Assembly (NCBI GenBank): GCA_012271065.1 | Contig: JAAXHE010000340.1 | Location: 1-10,502, forward strand | Origin: Candidatus Latescibacterota bacterium | GTDB taxonomy: Bacteria; Latescibacterota; UBA2968; GCA-2709665 | DNA length: 10,502 bases | Direction of reading: 5' to 3' | Part shown: positions 8,636 through 10,502 of the stretch, one piece after another | Numbering within the stretch: position 1 is the stretch's first letter | How the letters are laid out: every line of letters begins with the position of its first letter | The notes under the pieces: model-generated | What the model saw: only the letters and a program-made list of their open reading frames with translations | The model's database searches: none | Told to the model about the DNA's origin: nothing | Made by a program: the position numbers and the translations under genes

Positions 8636-8690
8636 AAGAATTCTTAATGTGACATTCTTGTGCTCCATCAACCTGATAATGTCGCATCAG
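8636..8690. promoter_or_regulatory. Cluster of short palindromes upstream of the DUF5916 gene
   Basis: Three short dyads lie close together: AAGAATTCTT (8636-8645, perfect 10-bp palindrome), AATGT-G-ACATT (8646-8656), and CTGAT-8 nt-ATCAG (8673-8690). The second and third share the string AATGT followed by CAT. They could be operator sites for the minus-strand gene. The gap 8549-8850 has no supported coding sequence. Its remaining part also has a GC-rich hairpin, CGGCG (8715-8719) / CGCCG (8726-8730), of unknown meaning. Confidence 0.25.
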
Positions 8691-8850
8691 CGCGTTCACA
8701 AGCGCACAGATGCGCGGCGCCGGATCGCCGACGTAATGGGCATACGCCAAGAGACGGCAACAATGCAGATGGGCGCTTTTGAACATGCCCTCCGGAGCCG
8801 GGACTCGACGCTCGGACAGGGCAAGCAGCCAATGCGGGGGACCGGATGGC

Positions 8851-9084
8851 TCAGAACCGAATCGTGTAATTCACCTTCGCCGTGATGTCGGCGTCCATGG
8901 ACCGGAACGAGCCGTCCTCGTCATAATCCCCAAGACGGTGGTTCAGCACCAGGTAGACCTCCCGCCCGGCCTGCGGGATCCAGTGCAGGCGGCTGTTGAT
9001 GCCGAATTCGTCCGTGGCGTTGTCCCACTGGATGAGGTTGACCCACTCTCGACGATTCCTGGGTTGAACGCGCGGCATGGCCAC
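8851..9084 (-). pseudogene. Truncated DUF5916 paralogue (C-terminal fragment)
   Basis: The minus strand from 9045 to 8851 encodes 64 residues (WVNLIQWDN...NYTIRF) plus a stop that align without gaps to the last 64 residues of the DUF5916 protein encoded at 6326-8548. By hand count, 51 of 64 residues are identical. The similarity begins abruptly at the Trp codon (9043-9045) and ends exactly at the stop codon, with no similarity in the DNA outside. The open frame can be extended to a GTG at 9084 (or an ATG at 9078), but those 13 residues do not match the family. There is no signal peptide, CBM9 domain or most of the barrel, so the product could not be a working outer-membrane protein. It is the end of a former tandem paralogue whose first roughly 90% was deleted, or a partial duplication that has since diverged. 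The DNA from 9046 to 9187 holds no other gene I can support. Confidence 0.8.
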
Positions 9085-9175
9085 CCATATGTCAGTCCGT
9101 CATTTCAAGCGAACGAATCGGTATTTTGCGCTGGGCAGCCGCGGGTTTAGGCTGGCGGGACAATTGCAACGCGCC

Positions 9176-9181
9176 AGGGAG
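9176..9181 (+). promoter_or_regulatory. Shine-Dalgarno site of the carbonic anhydrase gene
   Basis: AGGGAG ends 6 nt before the ATG at 9188 and supports that start. A short inverted repeat, TGGCG (9153-9157) / CGCCA (9172-9176), touches its first base. I see no convincing sigma70 promoter in 9046-9187. Confidence 0.6.
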
Positions 9182-9187
9182 TGAACC

Positions 9188-9679
9188 ATGTCCGCAACCG
9201 ACGACTTTCTCGCCAACAACGCCCGATACGTCGAGCAATTCGACAAGGGAGACGCGCCGATTCCACCCTCAAAACAGACGGCCATCGTCGCCTGCATGGA
9301 TGCTCGCATCGAAACCGGGGGGCTGCTTGGACTCGAAGAGGGCGACGCCCACGTGATCCGCAACGCCGGCGGCGTGGTAACCGACGACGTGCTGCGCTCG
9401 CTGACCATTTCGCAGCGGCTGCTGGGAACCCGGGAAATCATCCTCATCCACCACACCGACTGCGGCATGGTGACCTTCTCGGACGATGCCGTGAAGGCCC
9501 AGATCGAAGCGGATACGGGCCTGCGTCCGTCGTTTGCCATGGAGGCGTTCCCTGACGCCGAGGAAGACATTCGCCAGTCCGTCCGTCGGATCGAAGCCTG
9601 TCCGTTCGTTCCAGTCAAGGATTCGATCCGCGGCTTTGTTTACGACGTCGCCACGGGAGCACTCAACGAAGTGTCCTGA
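9188..9679 (+). CDS. Small beta-class carbonic anhydrase
   Basis: The 163-residue product is a beta-carbonic anhydrase, a cytoplasmic zinc enzyme that interconverts CO2 and bicarbonate. The signature residues are all present: ACMDAR gives zinc ligand Cys36 and the Asp38-Arg40 dyad; HVIRNAGGVVTDD at about 55-67 is the conserved substrate-pocket segment; IHHTDCGM gives zinc ligands His89 and Cys92. The length and the compact form, without an N-terminal extension, match the short beta-CA subgroup (similar in plan to archaeal Cab and mycobacterial Rv1284) rather than the roughly 220-residue Can/CynT type. The start ATG has AGGGAG 6 nt upstream and no signal peptide follows, in contrast to the other genes here. 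It appears to be transcribed alone: the truncated paralogue upstream is on the other strand, and a 221-bp repeat-bearing gap follows. No defects are visible. Confidence 0.94.
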   Translation: MSATDDFLANNARYVEQFDKGDAPIPPSKQTAIVACMDARIETGGLLGLEEGDAHVIRNAGGVVTDDVLRSLTISQRLLGTREIILIHHTDCGMVTFSDDAVKAQIEADTGLRPSFAMEAFPDAEEDIRQSVRRIEACPFVPVKDSIRGFVYDVATGALNEVS

Positions 9680-9682
9680 AGC

Positions 9683-9717
9683 GTCGGCGCCTATCCGAAG
9701 AGACAGCGCGCGCCGGC
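9683..9717 (+). terminator. Possible terminator hairpin after carbonic anhydrase
   Basis: Four bases after the stop codon, GTCGGCGC (9683-9690) can pair with GCGCCGGC (9710-9717), giving 8 pairs including one G-T wobble, with a 19-nt loop. It is followed only by ATTTG, a short T-tract. The position fits a transcription terminator, but the weak T-run leaves it uncertain. Confidence 0.35.
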
Positions 9718-9740
9718 ATTTGCGGGCGCTGGAGATGGCC

Positions 9741-9848
9741 GCTGGAGGTGACAATTCTTCACCGATGGGAGGCGTCAAGTGCTGCCAGATCGACTTGTTG
9801 CGGTCCTGGCAAGCTGGAGGTGACAATTCTTCACCGATGGGAAGCGTC
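9741..9848. repeat. Pair of 36-bp direct repeats with structured spacer
   Basis: Two copies of a 36-bp sequence lie at 9741-9776 and 9813-9848. They start GCTGGAGG and end GCGTC, and differ at one base (G at 9771, A at 9843), so the repeat period is 72 bp. Each copy holds the dyad GGTGACAATTCTTCACC, in which GGTGA pairs with TCACC across 7 nt. The 36-bp spacer itself folds: GCTGCCAG (9781-9788) pairs with CTGGCA (9806-9811) plus GC after a one-base bulge. Each repeat also contains GGAGGTGA, a full match to the ribosome-binding consensus, followed 13 nt later by ATG (9765 and 9837). From the first ATG a 29-codon frame runs through both copies to TGA at 9854. Options include binding sites at the end of a lost insertion sequence (IS21-type ends carry such internal repeats), a regulatory leader, or a dispersed genomic repeat. 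No adjacent transposase is present. Confidence 0.8.
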
Positions 9849-9864
9849 CCGTGACCTACAATCG

Positions 9865-9882
9865 CCTGATTCGACGATCGGG
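9865..9882 (+). other. Short hairpin in the hydrolase leader
   Basis: CCTGAT (9865-9870) pairs with ATCGGG (9877-9882), six pairs including one wobble, around a 6-nt loop. It ends 6 nt before the GAGG ribosome-binding site (9888-9891) of the next gene. Its function is unknown and chance is possible. Confidence 0.2.
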
Positions 9883-9900
9883 AACGCGAGGCCATTGCCC

Positions 9901-10502
9901 ATGGGAAACGTAGCACGACTCCTTGTTGGGCCATTCACCCCCACCACCGGCCCGAGGGGGCGGGCCACGCAGACCATCCGGCTTCAGCAGGGGATCGCCG
10001 CCGCCTTGCTCTGCCTGGCCGGTTCCGGAAGCGTTTCGGCCCAGGAGCCGCTGACCCTGCGCGAGATGGGCATGTTCTTCGTGGGTGGCGAAGTGCGGGA
10101 AACGGCGGGCTTCGAGCAGCATGTGGACCAGGCACTGGTGCACTATCTCGTCCCCGAGACACAGCAACCGAAGGCGCCGGTGGTCATGTATCCGGGACTC
10201 GGCCTGTCGTCCTATATTTATCTCTCCACACCCGACGGGCGCGAGGGATGGGCCCAGGCCTTCGCACGGAGGGGGTACAGCGCCTACGTCTACGATCCCG
10301 TCAACACGGGGCCGTCGGGGTTCGCCGTGGGTCCCTTCCGAAGCGCCGACGAACCGGCTCCCGGCGTCAATACCTGGAATATCGGCCAGGTTTGGCGCCG
10401 ATGGGGATTCGGCGACGCGCCGGGTGAGCCGTATCCCGATGCGCGTTTCCCCACCGACCACATGGACCAGTTCTACGCCTCGTGGCCGCCTCGCGTCGGC
10501 GG
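9901..10502 (+). CDS. Secreted alpha/beta-hydrolase-like protein (partial, 3' end outside window)
   Basis: An open frame begins at the ATG at 9901 and continues without a stop to the window edge, giving about 200 residues of an incomplete protein. GAGG (9888-9891) lies 9 nt upstream. The N-terminus has a long basic stretch, then a hydrophobic segment (GIAAALLCLAGSGSVSA, about 31-47) with likely signal cleavage before QEP. After this come REMGMFFVGGEVRETAGF, HYLVPE, then PVVMYPGLGLSS and the segment TPDGREGWAQAFARRGYSAYVYD, which ends in DPVNTGPSG. This order matches the start of secreted alpha/beta-hydrolase-fold esterase-like proteins: a PGLGLSS oxyanion-region turn, then the strand-helix-strand before the nucleophile. 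The catalytic Ser, Asp and His would lie downstream and are not visible, so activity is not shown. The substrate is unknown. It could be co-regulated with the upstream repeats, but nothing proves it. Confidence 0.8.
   Translation, partial: MGNVARLLVGPFTPTTGPRGRATQTIRLQQGIAAALLCLAGSGSVSAQEPLTLREMGMFFVGGEVRETAGFEQHVDQALVHYLVPETQQPKAPVVMYPGLGLSSYIYLSTPDGREGWAQAFARRGYSAYVYDPVNTGPSGFAVGPFRSADEPAPGVNTWNIGQVWRRWGFGDAPGEPYPDARFPTDHMDQFYASWPPRVG

Noticed and set aside
9741..9848. Two-repeat CRISPR mini-array (36-bp repeats, 36-bp spacer)
   Set aside because: The sizes fit, but there are only two repeats, no cas gene or leader is visible, and the single spacer itself forms a hairpin with the adjacent bases, which is unlike an acquired spacer.
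9765..9854. 29-codon small ORF within the 36-bp repeats as a genuine gene
   Set aside because: The SD-to-ATG spacing of 13 nt is long and the peptide has no recognisable features. I kept it only as a possibility within the repeat description.
9269..9934. Long minus-strand open frame (about 221 codons) across the carbonic anhydrase gene and repeats
   Set aside because: It is antisense to a gene with all catalytic motifs intact, shows no recognisable domain, and is explained by GC-rich codon bias leaving the opposite frame open.

Overview
The window looks like chromosomal DNA of a GC-rich Gram-negative bacterium, most likely a gammaproteobacterium. The reasons are a TonB-dependent receptor with the typical TonB-box segment EEIVVTGTRI, Sec signal peptides on the large proteins, an outer-membrane CBM9/DUF5916 protein ending in Phe, and clear Shine-Dalgarno sites. 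The genus cannot be named from sequence reading alone.

Layout, left to right. A complete TonB-dependent outer-membrane receptor gene (25-3114, +) is followed by a 242-bp gap with several inverted repeats, then a large secreted beta-propeller protein of the sortilin/BNR (Asp-box) type (3357-6146, +). A convergent gap of about 180 bp holds a broken piece of an IS3-type transposase on the minus strand. Next is a minus-strand gene for a secreted, probably outer-membrane CBM9-like/DUF5916 protein (6326-8548). Its 302-bp upstream region contains palindromes and a candidate extended -10 promoter. Beyond that is a second, severely truncated copy of the last 64 codons of the same gene family (8851-9045, -). 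The plus strand then resumes with a small cytoplasmic beta-carbonic anhydrase (9188-9679). A 221-bp gap follows with two nearly identical 36-bp repeats separated by a 36-bp hairpin-forming spacer. The last gene is the 5' part of a secreted alpha/beta-hydrolase-like protein (from 9901, running off the window).

How it fits together. Three of the complete genes and the partial one encode exported proteins: an outer-membrane transporter, a secreted propeller, a carbohydrate-binding-fold barrel protein and a secreted hydrolase. This is compatible with uptake or processing of organic matter at the cell surface, but only by gene content; no shared operon is visible, because the genes are separated by gaps and point in different directions. 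The carbonic anhydrase is a housekeeping gene of CO2/bicarbonate metabolism. The transposase remnant, the truncated paralogue and the 36-bp repeats show that the right half has been rearranged. I found no complete new defence system or similar novel multi-gene system. The least-explained element is the tandem 36-bp repeat, each copy of which carries a strong Shine-Dalgarno sequence folded into its own dyad and followed by an ATG.
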